Shown: positions 63,333 to 64,000 of the stretch, in pieces
Layout of the letters: every line of letters starts with the position of its first letter
Position numbering within the stretch: position 1 is the first letter of the stretch
Assembly (NCBI GenBank): GCA_019096065.1
Contig: JAGUCH010000003.1
Span: 6,200,001-6,264,000, forward strand
From: Paracyclopina nana
Taxonomy: Eukaryota > Arthropoda > Copepoda > Cyclopoida > Cyclopettidae
Length of the DNA: 64,000 nucleotides
Reading direction: 5' to 3'
The notes under the pieces: model-generated
What the model saw: only the letters and a program-made list of their open reading frames with translations
What the model was told of the DNA's origin: nothing
Databases searched by the model: none
Made by a program: the position numbers and the translations under genes

Positions 63333-64000
63333 TGGTGTACAATTCGTACTCTCTTCAGGAACCTAGGAAGGTTAAGCATCGGTCCCAAGTCCAGTACTCA
63401 TTCGCAACACCGGAGCTGCCAGGTCTCACGAGCCGCTATGCAGAGGCCGCAGCCTCACGTACACAGCTTCTGGCAAGGAACCTCTCGGCACGCTTATGTA
63501 CAGTTGACCAGTGGTTAAGGCTCGCCCTTTCACCCTGATCATTCCAGGGATCAGGATCTCGCTATGAGTCCGAGCACTAATATACTTCATTAAGGTCTGA
63601 TGGTATTTTCTATTCATTAGCTGGCACAACACAACATAACAGCTGCTTCTAATCAGAGCTCAAAACAATATATATGACAATAAAGTTTCTTCTCTGCGGC
63701 TGTCTCTTCAGTGCTGCACACATCAAACTTGGTGAGGATCTTCAGGTTCCAGCTGCTGGCAGAGTTCACACGAGTCAACCTCTAGCTATAAAGTTGACAT
63801 GTTGCTTCTCTGAGGTCCCCCGAAGAACTCCCCTCTACCTCGCCATCCTGCCTTGTCCTCCCAAGGCTAACCTCCCTTCACCAGGTAGCTTCATCTTCCT
63901 TCCCATATTTCTGATGCAATCAATAGGGAGGTTGCGAGGTTATGGTTGATATTTTTGCGTTGAATAGTCATCTTCTTCTTCCTTCTATTTCTGTCATCCC
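63333..64000 (-). repeat. 5' LTR of the giant element, incomplete at the window edge
   Basis: Matches 39341-40008. About 41 bases are expected beyond the window if the LTR is 709 bases. Confidence 0.88.

Larger units (their letters stand above)
39341..64000 (-). mobile_element. Giant ambisense LTR retroelement (Ty3/gypsy-like), ~24.7 kb, right end cut by the window
   Basis: Direct repeats start at 39341 and 63333 (offset 23,992) and continue to the window edge. The inner edge of the right copy is followed on the minus strand by a tRNA primer site, and the inner edge of the left copy is preceded by a purine tract. The element therefore reads right to left. On the minus strand it codes gag, pol, an orphan ORF and an env-like ORF. 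On the plus strand it carries two spliced genes. A 5.7-kb non-coding region rich in hairpins lies between pol and the plus-strand genes. All large ORFs are open, and the LTRs agree over the 668 bases visible, so the copy is young and perhaps functional. Confidence 0.92.

Noticed and set aside
63275..63949. Short ORFs in the LTR, repeated at 39283-39957
   Set aside because: They recur only because the LTR is duplicated, and they lack coding character.

Overview
The window looks like nuclear DNA of an invertebrate animal, most likely an arthropod. Genes are split by many short GT-AG introns (mostly 53-65 bases). Recognisable products are metazoan: TMEM185, TRIQK, DNAJC12, SAP30BP, an SLC15 oligopeptide transporter and a MYND finger. 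A spectrin-repeat protein like the Msp300/nesprin group and a half-ZP membrane protein point to arthropods. I cannot name the species.

Bases 1-32,930 are a gene-dense host region. In order they hold: the 5' end of a MYND-finger gene (-), a four-TM protein (+), a secreted Cys-rich protein (+), TMEM185 (+), a half-ZP protein (-), TRIQK (-), a small one-TM protein (+), a 2OG-Fe(II) oxygenase (+), a spectrin-repeat protein (-), DNAJC12 (-), an oligopeptide transporter with a possible second first exon (+), a large multi-pass membrane protein (+), two paralogous small secreted Cys-rich genes (-) and an intronless SAP30BP (+). Two TA-flanked MITEs sit between genes.

Bases 32,963-37,703 are nested transposons. 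A foldback-type element of about 630 bases, with arms of degenerate tandem repeats and 9-base target duplications, is split by a 4,088-base LTR retroelement. The LTR element has equal-length 278-base LTRs, AAATA duplications, a Lys-type primer site and a polypurine tract. Its only long ORF codes a protein with an internal duplication and no polymerase.

Bases 38,384-39,340 are the 5' part of a gene that may be DEG/ENaC-like. It is cut by a giant LTR retroelement that fills the rest of the window (39,341 to past 64,000; about 24.7 kb if the LTRs are about 709 bases). The element reads right to left: 5' LTR, primer site, 1.26-kb leader, gag (828 aa), pol (2,493 aa, Ty3/gypsy-like, joined to gag by a TAATG overlap), a 5.7-kb non-coding region full of hairpins, then an orphan ORF, an env-like ORF and the 3' LTR. 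Two spliced genes with their own poly(A) signals, one with a TATA/Inr promoter, lie on the opposite strand between the hairpin region and the orphan ORF. The hairpin region has a spaced array of a hairpin followed about 270-276 bases later by a CTCF-like motif, and a duplicated structured RNA with compensatory changes. This ambisense giant retroelement is the most unusual object in the window.
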